DNA of 64,000 nt. Origin: SHAN690 sp038131955. GTDB lineage: Bacteria > Bacteroidota > Bacteroidia > Flavobacteriales_G > Salibacteraceae. Position 1 is the first letter of the stretch. Each line of letters begins with the position of its first letter. A program made the translations under genes and the position numbers. A model generated the notes under the pieces. The model was not told the origin of the DNA and ran no database searches. It saw nothing but the letters and a program-made list of their open reading frames with translations. Where the stretch lies: the NCBI GenBank assembly GCA_038131955.1, contig JAYPQK010000002.1:372001-436000 (forward strand). Reading direction: 5' to 3'. This document shows positions 8,948 through 17,499 of the stretch, piece after piece.

Positions 8948-9181
8948 TTACTTCACGTAACCCTTCTCACGAGCATCCTTCAAACAAGCAGCCAAACCGC
9001 GCTTGTTGATGTGACGAATGCCTGCTGCGCTCACGCGGAGGGTGATCCACTCATCCGCTTCAGCGTCGAAGAACTTCTTAGTTTGAAGGTTAACATCAAA
9101 CGTACGCTTGCTCTTCTTGTTTGAGTGTGAAACGTTGTGTCCCGTTTGGGCTGTCTTTCCTGTGATTTGGCAAATTCTCAT
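8948..9181 (-). CDS. rpmB: 50S ribosomal protein L28
   Basis: A 77-residue basic ribosomal protein with the L28 signatures: N-terminal CQITGKTAQTGHNVSH, KKSKRTFDVNLQ, and DEWITLRVSAAGIRHINKRG near the C-terminus. Length is normal. It follows cinA by 44 bases on the same strand. In many Bacteroidota that I know, rpmB is followed by rpmG, a small DUF4295 gene and ftsY. Here a terminator comes at once instead, so L33 must be encoded elsewhere. Confidence 0.97.
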   Translation of the reverse strand: MRICQITGKTAQTGHNVSHSNKKSKRTFDVNLQTKKFFDAEADEWITLRVSAAGIRHINKRGLAACLKDAREKGYVK

Positions 9182-9225
9182 GATTCCTGCGAAAATTGGG
9201 GTGCAAATATAAGTCTATAAATCAA

Positions 9226-10497
9226 TTAATGAAGCACTTCCAAAGGAGAAATTCCTTCGTCCTCTAAAATTTGTTTCCTCAGGAGCTGCATCCCCTGTAA
9301 TGCGGACTTTCTGATGTTTCGTTCACGTTCATCTCCCATGCGAAAACGATGGGCTTTACTCCCATTCGGACCGGCTACGGCGATCCAAACCGTTCCTACC
9401 GGCTTCTCTTCTGTTCCGCCATCCGGTCCAGCCACTCCGGTTGTTGCTACGGCATAATCAGACCCATACACCTTTCGAGCTCCCTCGGCCATTTGCAGCG
9501 CAACTTCTTCACTGACCGCTCCAAACTGGACCAAGCTTTCGTTTCGAACGGATAGTAGATTCTCCTTGGCTTCATTGGAATAGGTCACCGCGCCCCCCAG
9601 GAAATAGGCACTCGAACCTGGGATCGTCGTGATCAAATGAGAAAGATATCCGCCCGTACAGCTCTCGGCCGTGGACATGGTCTTGCCAAACTTCTTGAGT
9701 ATTCTTCCCAAGGCCACCTCTAGTCGTTCGTCGTCAAAGCCGAAGGCGTAGTCAGTGATCAACGGAAGTACGTTTCCCACCTGAGAATCGATCTGACGCT
9801 GCAAGGCATATTGATCTTCACCCTGCCCTGTGATGCGTAATCGCACCGCACCGGCACTCGGCAGATAGGCTAATTTGAGTCCTGACTCACGTAATTGAGT
9901 TTCCCAATCCGTGATGATCTCCATCAAGGAACTCTCTCCGATCCCTTGGGTCATGATGGTCTTGTGCACAATCGGTAGACCTTTCATACGGGATTGGATC
10001 TTTGGGATGGCTTCATCGGCGAAGATGTATTTCATCTCAAAGGGAACGCCCGGCATGGAGATGAACACGGTTTCATTCTTTTCGAACCACATACCCGGAG
10101 CGGAACCATGGGCATTGAACAGCACCTCGCACACCTCGGGCACCTCGGCTTGTTCACGATTCACTTCCGGCATAGGAATGCCGCGAATGGCAAAATGCTC
10201 CTCCACCCTTGCCAGTACGCGCTCGTCGATCCTCCAGCCGCTGTTGAACCATTCCGCCAACGCGCCCTTTGTAATGTCGTCCTTCGTCGGACCCAATCCA
10301 CCCGTGATAATCACCAGCTCCACTCCATTCACCGCATCCAGCGCGCCATGGATGGCTTCCCGGGTATCAGAAATACTTACGATGCTCTCTATGCCGATAC
10401 CCAGTTGATGCAATTGGGTTGCTAACCAAGCTGAATTGGTATCTACGATCTGTCCGATCAGAATCTCGTCGCCTATAGTAATGATGCGTGCCTTCAC
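9226..10497 (-). CDS. cinA: CinA family protein (NMN amidohydrolase / ADP-ribose pyrophosphatase type)
   Basis: A 423-residue two-domain protein. Residues 1-170 form the MoaB/MogA-like molybdopterin-binding domain (IITIGDEILIGQIVDTNSA, ITGGLGPTKDDITK), with the COG1058 pyrophosphatase role in recycling. Residues about 260-415 are the CinA C-terminal nicotinamide-nucleotide amidase domain (STAESCTGGYLSHLITTIPGSS with the catalytic Ser region, and TTGVAGPDGGTEEKPVGTVWIA). Together the domains salvage pyridine nucleotides. The start codon is immediately divergent from the nucleoside phosphorylase gene (about 53 bases), so their promoters probably overlap. Confidence 0.95.
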   Translation of the reverse strand: MKARIITIGDEILIGQIVDTNSAWLATQLHQLGIGIESIVSISDTREAIHGALDAVNGVELVIITGGLGPTKDDITKGALAEWFNSGWRIDERVLARVEEHFAIRGIPMPEVNREQAEVPEVCEVLFNAHGSAPGMWFEKNETVFISMPGVPFEMKYIFADEAIPKIQSRMKGLPIVHKTIMTQGIGESSLMEIITDWETQLRESGLKLAYLPSAGAVRLRITGQGEDQYALQRQIDSQVGNVLPLITDYAFGFDDERLEVALGRILKKFGKTMSTAESCTGGYLSHLITTIPGSSAYFLGGAVTYSNEAKENLLSVRNESLVQFGAVSEEVALQMAEGARKVYGSDYAVATTGVAGPDGGTEEKPVGTVWIAVAGPNGSKAHRFRMGDERERNIRKSALQGMQLLRKQILEDEGISPLEVLH

Positions 10498-10550
10498 GGG
10501 GCATAAAACTATTTAAATGTCATAGGTTTGAAGACCGATTTTTTTCCACG

Positions 10551-11423
10551 ATGGCTACACAAGAAAGTGAACTGGTATTGAACCCCGACGGAAGCGTCTA
10601 CCACCTTGCGTTGAAACCCCAACATATTGCTGATCACGTGATCTTGGTAGGAGATCCGGGACGCGTTTCGGTCATTAGCTCCTTCTTCGACACCATCGAA
10701 CACCAGATCAGCAATCGGGAGTTTGTCACGCACACCGGGACCTATAAAGGTGTTCGAATCACCGCTCTTGCCACCGGTATCGGGACCGACAACCTCGACA
10801 TCGTGGTCACTGAATTGGATGCTGCGGTCAACATGGATCTTACAACGAGGACCCCCCTTCCAAATCCGCGATCATTGAAGCTTATTCGACTGGGAACTTG
10901 TGGCGCATTACAATATGATCTAGAAGTGGACCACCCCGTAGTGACCGAATGGTCGATCGGCCTGGATGGTGTGCGTCATTTCTATGACATTGAAGAGCAC
11001 GAAGACGAAGAACGCATCCGCACCGCCTTCGAATCCTTTCTTGGAGATGACATCAAGATCAATCCTCCCTACGCAGCTCGTGCAAGCCAGTCGCTGGTCG
11101 CGCAATTTGGCCACCTCGGTCCACGCGGAATCACCCTGACCGCCAATGGATTCTTCGGTCCGCAGGGTCGTTCTATTCGCATTCCGCTGGCCTACCCGTG
11201 CCTGAATGACGACTACGCCAAGTTCGAAACCCACGGCGCGCGCATCCTGAATTATGAGATGGAAAGCTCGGCCCTCTACGCCTTAGGCGGAGCGCTCGGA
11301 CACGAATGCTTGTGCATGTGCATTGTCGTTGCCAATCGTAAGGCGAAGAAATTCAGCAAGAACTATCACCCCGCTATGAAGAAGCTCATCGGTGACGTGC
11401 TCGAATCTATAGTATCGAACTAA
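10551..11423 (+). CDS. Nucleoside phosphorylase (uridine phosphorylase-like)
   Basis: A 290-residue member of the PNP/UDP phosphorylase family, which splits nucleosides with phosphate to free base and ribose 1-phosphate. Motifs: phosphate-binding HVILVGDPGRV near residue 25, ALATGIGTDNLDIVVTEL, LIRLGTCGAL and the substrate-binding NYEMESSALYALGGALGH, whose Met-Glu-Ser grips the ribose. An upstream in-frame ATG (10488) would overlap cinA and add a non-homologous tail, so the start at 10551 (MATQESELVL) is preferred. No signal peptide. Base specificity cannot be settled from sequence; uridine-type is suggested by the overall resemblance. Confidence 0.88.
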   Translation: MATQESELVLNPDGSVYHLALKPQHIADHVILVGDPGRVSVISSFFDTIEHQISNREFVTHTGTYKGVRITALATGIGTDNLDIVVTELDAAVNMDLTTRTPLPNPRSLKLIRLGTCGALQYDLEVDHPVVTEWSIGLDGVRHFYDIEEHEDEERIRTAFESFLGDDIKINPPYAARASQSLVAQFGHLGPRGITLTANGFFGPQGRSIRIPLAYPCLNDDYAKFETHGARILNYEMESSALYALGGALGHECLCMCIVVANRKAKKFSKNYHPAMKKLIGDVLESIVSN

Positions 11424-11522
11424 GCCCCTGTAAAGCTAATCTCGCTATTCACAACCCTTGTGTTAATAGCTATCCCAAACCCAAATCTTCCGGGGATCAT
11501 ACCCCCGTAATTTTGGGCATCA

Positions 11523-12413
11523 GTGAAGGAAAGCCCTGATATTAGCGCACTCATTCGTCTGCTCGACGATCCTGACGAGTCGGTGTACTCCCACGTGAAG
11601 GACCAACTGATGTCGTTTGGAGAGCTGGTCATTCCTGAATTGGAAGACGCTTGGGAGTCGAATCTCTTTGGCGTCGAATTCCAGCAGCGCATCGAGGACC
11701 TGATCCACGAGATCCAATTCAAGGCACTTAAGAAAAGCTTAGGTGAATGGGCCAGCGACAAGGCCAACAGCTTGCTGGACGGCGTGATCATCATCAATCG
11801 TTATCAGTATCCTGACTTTGACGAAGAAGCTTTATTGAAGTCACTGGAGCAGATCCAACAGGATATCTGGCTTGAGCTGAATACGAACTTGACCGCTTTC
11901 GAGCAGGTGAAGGTGATCAACCATATTCTATTCGAACTCTACGGTTTCAGCGGTAATACCAGCGACTACCATTCTCCAAAGAATTCTTTCTTAAGCGTGG
12001 TGCTTGAGACCAAGAAAGGGAATCCGTTGAGTCTGAGTTTGATCTATTCGATCATCGCGCAGAACCTTGACCTTCCGATCTATGGTGTGAACCTTCCGCA
12101 TCACTTCATTCTCGCCTACCTCGACCGATTCAGTCTGTACCGCACCAACGACATCTACAAGACCGATGTGTTGTTCTACATCAATCCATTTAGTAAGGGA
12201 ACGGTCTTTAGTCACAAGGAGATCGATTACTTCTTGGAGCAATTGAAACTCGAGCCTCGCGACAGTTTCTTTCGTCCTGCTACCAACGCAGCCATCCTTC
12301 GTCGTGTACTCAATAACCTGGAGCACAGCTATGTAAAACTGGGTAACGAGCAGCGCGTAAATGAGATCAAAGAATTGATCCAAGTCTTGGAGGAATCTCA
12401 ACGGACTGAGTGA
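11523..12413 (+). CDS. SirB1/transglutaminase-like family protein
   Basis: A 296-residue cytosolic protein starting at GTG (KESPDISALI). Residues 8-95 look like HEAT-type helices (LIRLLDDPDESVYSHVKDQL, ELVIPELEDAW). Residues about 95-230 hold the SirB1-N transglutaminase-like domain (FEQVKVINHILFELYGFSGN, SFLSVVLETKKGNPLSLSLI, LDLPIYGVNLPHHFILAYLD). In this family the typical Cys is replaced, as here by Ser, so it is probably non-catalytic. The C-terminal helices (ILRRVLNNLEHSYVKLG) resemble a TPR. Function of the family is unknown; it is widespread in Bacteroidota and Gammaproteobacteria. Confidence 0.85.
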   Translation: MKESPDISALIRLLDDPDESVYSHVKDQLMSFGELVIPELEDAWESNLFGVEFQQRIEDLIHEIQFKALKKSLGEWASDKANSLLDGVIIINRYQYPDFDEEALLKSLEQIQQDIWLELNTNLTAFEQVKVINHILFELYGFSGNTSDYHSPKNSFLSVVLETKKGNPLSLSLIYSIIAQNLDLPIYGVNLPHHFILAYLDRFSLYRTNDIYKTDVLFYINPFSKGTVFSHKEIDYFLEQLKLEPRDSFFRPATNAAILRRVLNNLEHSYVKLGNEQRVNEIKELIQVLEESQRTE

Positions 12414-12559
12414 CCCTTTCCTTGGTCGATAATTTCACCTTATTGGGATAAATGTTACCGGCAACGGTCGGAATCACCTCTCCAAACTGCTATCTTCGTC
12501 ACTCACGAAGGAACCCTATCCAACCACTTCCTTTGCCCTTTTATTGCTGAATATTTTTT

Positions 12560-13306
12560 ATGGAAATCCTGATCTTTTTTGTTGCCCACTGGTACCTTTC
12601 TCTCTTCACTCAAACCTTCTTTCATCACCGTTACGCCGCGCATCAGATGTTTACGATGAGCAAAGGATGGGAAAAGGTGTTTCAAGTCCTTTCCTTCGTG
12701 TTTCAAGGTTCGAGTTATTTGAGTGCAAATACTTACGGAATCCTTCACCGTATGCACCATGCCCACGCGGATACAGAGTTGGATCCTCACTCTCCGAAGT
12801 ACGACAAGAACGTCTTTGCCATGATGTGGCGCACCAAAGTGATCTACTCCAATATTTTTTATGGCCGTATCAAGGTGGAAGACAAGTGGAAGAAAGACCT
12901 TCCCAGCTGGCCTGTATTTGAGCGCTTTGCTGACAACTGGGTGATCCGCATCCTCTGGGGTGTTTTCTACATCTGGTTCTACGTGACCTTCGCTACACAA
13001 TGGTGGATGTTCCTCTTGCTACCGATTCACTTCGTGATGGGCCCCTTCCATGGAGCGATCATCAACTGGGCGGCGCATAAGTATGGCTATGTGAACTTCA
13101 AGGTTGGTGACACTTCTAAGAACTTCCTTCCGTTTGACTTCCTTATGTTGGGCGAAAGCTATCACAACAACCACCACAAGTACGGTGCTAGAGCGAACTT
13201 CGGAGGCGTGCGCTGGCACGAGATCGATCCGATCTACATCGTCATCAAGATCTTTGAAAAGGTGGGTATTATTAAGTTGAAGATGCAGTCGGTGGCTGGG
13301 GAGTAG
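12560..13306 (+). CDS. Membrane fatty-acid (acyl-CoA type) desaturase
   Basis: A 248-residue membrane di-iron enzyme that introduces a double bond into acyl chains, likely delta-9, adjusting membrane fluidity. All three histidine boxes are present: HHRYAAH (residues 22-28), HRMHHAHAD (63-71) and ESYHNNHH (199-206), with an extra His in PFHGAIINWAAHK. Four hydrophobic segments fit the family (5-22, 41-58, 128-146, 148-168). It is shorter than the eukaryotic enzymes but typical for bacterial stearoyl-CoA-desaturase-like proteins. It stands alone, with 145 bases of spacer upstream. Confidence 0.92.
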   Translation: MEILIFFVAHWYLSLFTQTFFHHRYAAHQMFTMSKGWEKVFQVLSFVFQGSSYLSANTYGILHRMHHAHADTELDPHSPKYDKNVFAMMWRTKVIYSNIFYGRIKVEDKWKKDLPSWPVFERFADNWVIRILWGVFYIWFYVTFATQWWMFLLLPIHFVMGPFHGAIINWAAHKYGYVNFKVGDTSKNFLPFDFLMLGESYHNNHHKYGARANFGGVRWHEIDPIYIVIKIFEKVGIIKLKMQSVAGE

Positions 13307-13472
13307 AGACTGGAGATTAGAGATTAGTTGATTGGGGTAATCTGAGTATCGGCGTTATCGGAGCTTCTTGCGTGTCACGCAAAGGCGCAGAGACGCAAAG
13401 GGTGCCGTGTTCAATCTGTCCAAGTCCTTGATCGTAACCCCACTGCACACTAATCTTCTCCCGTAGGGATGC
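13307..13472. repeat. Spacer made of phrase-like repeats
   Basis: Three separate phrases fill this gap: GAGATTAGAGATTAG at about 13314-13328 (recurs near 25040); GTCACGCAAAGGCGCAGAGA plus a second ACGCAAAG at about 13375-13400; and ACTAATCTTCTCCCGTAGGG at about 13450, which recurs as AGTCTTCTCCCGCAGGGATG near 34490 and shares ACTAATCTTCT with the 13-bp tandem array at 14398. No open frame or promoter is evident. Confidence 0.6.
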
Positions 13473-14219
13473 CTATGGCGCTGCACAAGTACCCCCAAGC
13501 TCCACCTCAATGATCTTCTGGATTTCAGCAGCTTGATTGAGGGTCATCATGTGCGACCCTTCTTCGATGATATAGTCTGCCTCGACCCTTCTTATAGGTA
13601 TCGTAGAGTCCTTCACTCCATGGATATGTACCATTTTTTCTGGGGACTGCTCCCTATTCCATGTGACAATTAATCGAATCGCTCGCTTAATAAAGCGTTT
13701 GTCCTTGTCTTTCAGCATGGACTTGAACACTTGTTTGTGCCGCTTTCTGTCGGGCTCAAAAAGGGGTTGGAGAACGAAACTACCGGCCTTGACAATGCCC
13801 GCAGGAACAATAGAATAGATCGAAACGTAACGTTGAGTTCGGTAGCCTACCGGCAGTTCCTTTCTGTTTTTCGCGCTTGAGACTATAAACACATTATCTG
13901 GATTCAACTTGTCTGCCAACTCACAAGCGATCATTCCTCCTAGTGAAACGCCCATGATCGCATAGTGCCCGTTGGTGTCTATTTGTTCTGCCATTCGACT
14001 GGCATATGAGAGCATCCGTTCACCACGATTCGGTAAGAGAAAGCGGACATGAATGGTATCGATGAACGATGTGTCAAAATGATAATCCTGAAAAACGCGG
14101 TGATCAGATCCTTGACCAGGAATCAAGTATAACTTGAGCTTCTCCTGAGCATATAATTCACCAAACCAGAGGCACAGTGAGGAATAAAACAGAACAATCA
14201 ACTTCAATTTTCGCAACAC
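13473..14219 (-). CDS. Exported alpha/beta hydrolase
   Basis: A 248-residue alpha/beta-hydrolase-fold protein with a signal peptide (IVLFYSSLCLWFGELYAQ). The nucleophile elbow GVSLGG holds Ser92, and the acid and base of the triad are likely Asp203 (HGVKDSTIP) and His222 (EEGSHMM). The oxyanion-hole region IPGQGSDHRVF follows the first strand. Such short hydrolases act on esters or peptides; the substrate cannot be inferred. Phrase-like repeats lie on both sides, and no partner gene shares its transcript. Confidence 0.85.
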   Translation of the reverse strand: MLRKLKLIVLFYSSLCLWFGELYAQEKLKLYLIPGQGSDHRVFQDYHFDTSFIDTIHVRFLLPNRGERMLSYASRMAEQIDTNGHYAIMGVSLGGMIACELADKLNPDNVFIVSSAKNRKELPVGYRTQRYVSIYSIVPAGIVKAGSFVLQPLFEPDRKRHKQVFKSMLKDKDKRFIKRAIRLIVTWNREQSPEKMVHIHGVKDSTIPIRRVEADYIIEEGSHMMTLNQAAEIQKIIEVELGGTCAAP

Positions 14220-14312
14220 GACATGAAGGTAAGCCTCCCAAGACGAGAGTTATTTGCAATATCTGCAAATGCTTCTTGTTAATCTGACTTGCTTCTCTGC
14301 AGGATAGATCAA

Positions 14313-14372
14313 TGGTTCACGCCGAGGTCGCTGAGGTTTTCGCTGAGTGCGCAGAGGGTGTCGCGTGCAATC
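14313..14372. repeat. Phrase repeat GAGGTCGCTGAG type
   Basis: GGTTCACGCCGAGGTCGCTG followed by AGGTTTTCGCTGAGTGCGC and AGAGGGTGTCGCGTGCAATC. A near relative of the second half (GGTGCCGTGTTCAATC) occurs about 900 bases earlier near 13401. Non-coding. Confidence 0.45.
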
Positions 14373-14397
14373 CACGTGAGTGCTCCATCATAACCTC

Positions 14398-14511
14398 ACT
14401 AATCTTCTGCACTAATCTTCTGCACTAATCTTCTGCACTAATCTTCTGCACTAATCTTCTGCACTAATCTTCTGCACTAATCTTCTGCACTAATCTTCAT
14501 GCACTAATTCC
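14398..14511. repeat. 13-bp tandem repeat at the 3' end of the cytochrome c gene
   Basis: Seven perfect back-to-back copies of ACTAATCTTCTGC (14398-14488), then one copy with an extra A (14489-14502) and a decayed ninth. The last, imperfect copies lie inside the cytochrome c reading frame and encode its final residues and stop, so the array grew out of or into the end of that gene. A related sequence at about 13450 suggests where the unit came from. Copy number is likely to vary between strains by replication slippage. Confidence 0.95.
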
Positions 14512-14900
14512 CCGCATGGCTCCAACTGCTCCCTTACCTCGGCTAGGGTGAAGTGATCTTCTTGCTTGTTGAGGTCAACGAGTAGGTAGTGAACTAGGTT
14601 CGTGACCTCTACGTCGGTGAGCTGCTGATTACCTTCCATCTCGCCTTCGTAGGCTACGCCATTTACCGTGATTGCACCTTCCATGCCGTAGCGGATGATG
14701 CAGGCTAGTTTTTCCTTGTTTGCTAGAATGTAATCTGAATTGGCAACGGGAGGCATTAGTTCGCCTAGCCCCTGCCCTTCTTCCATGTGGCAGCTGGCAC
14801 ACTCTCGCTCATACAGAACACGGCCTTGATTGCGTGGCTTATAGTCGCACGAGGCGATGAAGAAAACGGAAAACCAGAAAAGGATCCACTTATGGTTCAT
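14490..14900 (-). CDS. Lipid-anchored c-type cytochrome
   Basis: A 136-residue single-heme cytochrome c. Lipobox IASC gives anchored Cys18; the heme-binding motif is CASCH (residues 34-38), and Met88 (EGEMEGN) is the likely sixth ligand. It overlaps the SCO1-like gene by 11 bases, so the pair is co-translated. Together they point to electron transfer to, or copper assembly of, a periplasm-facing oxidase. The last few residues (GELVHED) are encoded within the 13-bp tandem array, so the natural C-terminus may be a little different. Confidence 0.9.
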   Translation of the reverse strand: MNHKWILFWFSVFFIASCDYKPRNQGRVLYERECASCHMEEGQGLGELMPPVANSDYILANKEKLACIIRYGMEGAITVNGVAYEGEMEGNQQLTDVEVTNLVHYLLVDLNKQEDHFTLAEVREQLEPCGELVHED

Positions 14901-15528
14901 GCAGCAAGAATTCTAGATCTTCCATCAGATCTGAAACCTCGTCCGGATTGGTACCGTCATAAATACCGCGGACTTGCTTGTTCCGGTCGACCAACAAGAA
15001 CGCACCGCTGTGGGCGTAACCTCCGGGCGCTAACGGATCTTCCTGGGCTGCGATCATGTAGTGCTTGGCCATGTCGTAGATCTCATCGCGGTCCCCTGTG
15101 ACCAGATGCCACGTTGTGGACTGGATGCCGAGTTTATCAGCATAATTCTTTAATCTAGCCACGCTATCCCGCTTCGGATCGATGCTGTGTGATAGCAAGA
15201 CCACGTTCGGATCATCCTGGTACTTCTCATAGATGCGGAGCATCTGTTGCTTCATCTTCGGACAGATGGTCGGACAGGAGGTGAAAAAGAAATCGGTCAC
15301 GTAGACCTTTCCTTCGATGGTGGAATGGTCCACGGTTTGACCGTCCTGATCGGTGAAGGAAAAAGACTTCACGGAAGTGTAGATCGTATCGGTTTTCAAG
15401 ACCCCATCCACGATCTCATCTTCGACCGTGTATGGACCAAGTACGGGAAGATTCTTTGGCGCCTCTTCACAACCGGCAATCAATCCGAGTAGGACTGCGC
15501 CGATGATGAACCCACTACTTCGCTGCAT
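14890..15528 (-). CDS. SCO1/SenC family copper chaperone lipoprotein
   Basis: A 212-residue thioredoxin-fold lipoprotein that delivers copper to the CuA or CuB site of cytochrome oxidase or acts as a thiol reductase. Lipobox LIAGC gives anchored Cys20. Copper ligands are visible: Cys85 and Cys89 in SCPTICP, and His173 in GGYAHSGAF. It begins 14 bases before the stop of the upstream lipoprotein gene and overlaps the cytochrome c gene downstream, so it is the middle of a tight minus-strand operon running from the TauE-like gene. Confidence 0.94.
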   Translation of the reverse strand: MQRSSGFIIGAVLLGLIAGCEEAPKNLPVLGPYTVEDEIVDGVLKTDTIYTSVKSFSFTDQDGQTVDHSTIEGKVYVTDFFFTSCPTICPKMKQQMLRIYEKYQDDPNVVLLSHSIDPKRDSVARLKNYADKLGIQSTTWHLVTGDRDEIYDMAKHYMIAAQEDPLAPGGYAHSGAFLLVDRNKQVRGIYDGTNPDEVSDLMEDLEFLLHEP

Positions 15529-15940
15529 TCTTCAGACTTTCTGCCTTTTCAATGCTTTGTTCCATGGACTGCTTGACCATGCTAATGGCATCGCGCTGTT
15601 GCTTGTAATAAACAACCGCCGAGTCCAATGGGTTCGACTCGTCGTAGGTAGGGTCATAGTTGTTCATCCATGCCATCATCCCTTCGTGCGCTACCTCCAA
15701 CTCGGTGATCGCTAGGGTGTACTTCATCTTCTCCTTGCCTGTACTGTCATGCGCATCCATGATGCTGGCACGCATCTTCTTGAGTTCGCCTGAAAGCTCC
15801 ACCATCTCTCCCATGCGAGGCATCACGTCATCGTGCAGTTGGATCGCCTCTTTTCTCAATTCATTTACCTCTTTCTGTCGTGGGTCAGTGCAGGCAAACA
15901 GCAGCGCTGCCAGCGACAAGATCATCATCGTCTTTTTCAT
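15515..15940 (-). CDS. Small coiled-coil lipoprotein
   Basis: A 141-residue protein with lipobox LLFAC (Cys17) and an almost entirely helical body: EVNELRKEAIQLHDDVMPRM, ELSGELKKMRASIMDAHD, EVAHEGMMAWMNNYDPTYD, then a C-terminal helix IEKAESLKNAAK. The start at 15940 (MKKTMMILSLAALLFAC) is preferred over upstream 16000 because it gives a proper signal peptide. It overlaps the M20 gene by four bases and the SCO1 gene by 14. Similar proteins sit beside SCO1 genes in Flavobacteriia under uninformative names. The methionine content might suggest metal handling; this is a guess. Confidence 0.8.
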   Translation of the reverse strand: MKKTMMILSLAALLFACTDPRQKEVNELRKEAIQLHDDVMPRMGEMVELSGELKKMRASIMDAHDSTGKEKMKYTLAITELEVAHEGMMAWMNNYDPTYDESNPLDSAVVYYKQQRDAISMVKQSMEQSIEKAESLKNAAK

Positions 15941-17121
15941 TTCTCGTTCATTTCGGTAATTGCCAGCCATGCCATCAGTCCGCTCCCTACGCGCAGGCAT
16001 TCTTCGTCTACATCAAACCGAGAATTGTGCACGGGATGCACGATTCCGCGTTCTTCGTTTCTGACGCCCAAGCGATGGAACGATCCAGGCATGACCTGTG
16101 AATAATAACTAAAGTCTTCTCCCGTAGCGCGCATGTCCAACTCGACCACATTTTCTTCTCCTAAGTACTCGACCGCAGCAGCCCTAGCGCGCTCTGTCAG
16201 TTCCTCGTGGTTGTGGACATAGGGATACCCCTTCTCGATCCGCACCTCACATTCTCCTCCGTATGCTTTCGCCGTTTCCTCAGCGATGTGACGAATCATC
16301 TCATGGGCTTCCTGCCTCCAAGTTTCATCAAAGGTTCTGAACGTCCCTGCGATCTCAACTCGGTCAGGGATCACGTTTGTAGCGCCCTTTCCTTCGATCT
16401 TCCCGAACGACAATACCGTAGGCATCATCGGATTGGCCCTTCTGCTGGCCACCTGCTGCATTGCCACGATGGTCTGAGCAGCGATCAGGACAGGGTCGAT
16501 ATTCTTGTGGGGTAATGCGCCGTGTCCGCCTTTTCCTTTGACTGTCAAGTAAACCTCGTCACAACTCGCCATGTACTTTCCGGCTCGGAATCCCACCCTA
16601 CCGGCATCCAATTCCGGATGGACGTGTTGTCCAAAAATGGCTTTAGGGGTCGGATTCTTCAATGCCCCCTCCTTGATCATGATCGAAGCACCTCCCGGAA
16701 GTTTTTCCTCTCCGGGTTGAAAGATCAATTTGACGGAGCCTTTTAGTTCTCCTTTCAACTCATTGAGAATCATCGCCGCTCCGAGTATACATGTGGTATG
16801 CACATCGTGCCCGCAGGCGTGCATTACACCTTCATTGGTCGAACAATAAGAGGCATCGTTCTGCTCTAAGATCGGGAGTGCGTCCATATCTCCTCGAAGT
16901 GCTACCACGGGGCCTGATTCCGCGCCTTCGATCATGCAGACCAAGCCGGTATTTGCCATGCGCTCGACCTTCAAACCCATTTCAGTTAGAATGCCCTCCA
17001 CGTAGGCACTGGTCTCATGCTCTTCAAAAGACAATTCGGGGTGGGCATGCAGGTGCCGCCTGATCGATACGAGCCGCTCGAAGTGCTGAGTTGCAGCCGC
17101 TTGGATCCGTTCGATCATCAC
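15937..17121 (-). CDS. M20 family amidohydrolase (N-acyl amino acid / hippurate type)
   Basis: A 394-residue cytosolic di-zinc amidohydrolase of the M20D subfamily, which releases amino acids from N-acyl conjugates. Visible metal site: Cys and His in HACGHDVHTTC, Glu-Glu in QPGEEKLPGGA, His in IFGQHVHPEL, and a late His in RGIVHPVHNSRFDVDEE. The dimerisation lid (GKGGHGALPHKNIDPV) carries the His that completes the active site of the partner. HLHAHPELSFEEHET is the N-terminal fingerprint. It overlaps genes at both ends (four bases each), so it is translationally coupled inside the operon. Confidence 0.93.
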   Translation of the reverse strand: MMIERIQAAATQHFERLVSIRRHLHAHPELSFEEHETSAYVEGILTEMGLKVERMANTGLVCMIEGAESGPVVALRGDMDALPILEQNDASYCSTNEGVMHACGHDVHTTCILGAAMILNELKGELKGSVKLIFQPGEEKLPGGASIMIKEGALKNPTPKAIFGQHVHPELDAGRVGFRAGKYMASCDEVYLTVKGKGGHGALPHKNIDPVLIAAQTIVAMQQVASRRANPMMPTVLSFGKIEGKGATNVIPDRVEIAGTFRTFDETWRQEAHEMIRHIAEETAKAYGGECEVRIEKGYPYVHNHEELTERARAAAVEYLGEENVVELDMRATGEDFSYYSQVMPGSFHRLGVRNEERGIVHPVHNSRFDVDEECLRVGSGLMAWLAITEMNEK

Positions 17122-17495
17122 GCAGGATTTCCTTTGGTGAAGAAGATCAATTTGATCGCCATGGCCATCATCAGAATGCCAAAGATGCGTTTCAACATCA
17201 CCTCACTCAGTCCCAGCGAGACCTTCGATCCGAAGTAACCGCCAATCACAAAACTGAGGGCAATGATGATCGCATACTTGATATTCAGTTCGCCCGCTTT
17301 GTAATAGTTATACGCGGCGACCGCGGCGACCGGCACAACCAATACCCCCAAGCTAGTTCCCTGCGCTGAATGCTGGCTCATGGCAAGAAAGAAAACCATA
17401 GCCGGAACCATGATGAGTCCTCCGCCAATGCCGAACATGCCGCTGAACATGCCAGCGATGACACCGATAAGTATGAGGATGACGATCTCGTTCAT
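17118..17495 (-). CDS. TSUP (TauE/SafE) family membrane protein, half-size
   Basis: A 125-residue inner-membrane protein with about four helices: IVILILIGVIAGMFSGMFGIG, GGGLIMVPAMVFFLA (the glycine-rich family repeat motif), VLVVPVAAVAAYNY and IALSFVIGGYFGSKV. Full TSUP proteins are about 250 residues and contain two such halves. Half-size versions occur in Bacteroidota and presumably act as dimers to export sulfite or other organic sulfur anions. It ends four bases into the amidohydrolase gene. Confidence 0.88.
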   Translation of the reverse strand: MNEIVILILIGVIAGMFSGMFGIGGGLIMVPAMVFFLAMSQHSAQGTSLGVLVVPVAAVAAYNYYKAGELNIKYAIIIALSFVIGGYFGSKVSLGLSEVMLKRIFGILMMAMAIKLIFFTKGNPA

Positions 17496-17499
17496 GTGA

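Noticed and set aside
14398..14511. CRISPR-like array
   Set aside because: Units are 13 bases and directly abutting, with no spacers and no cas genes.
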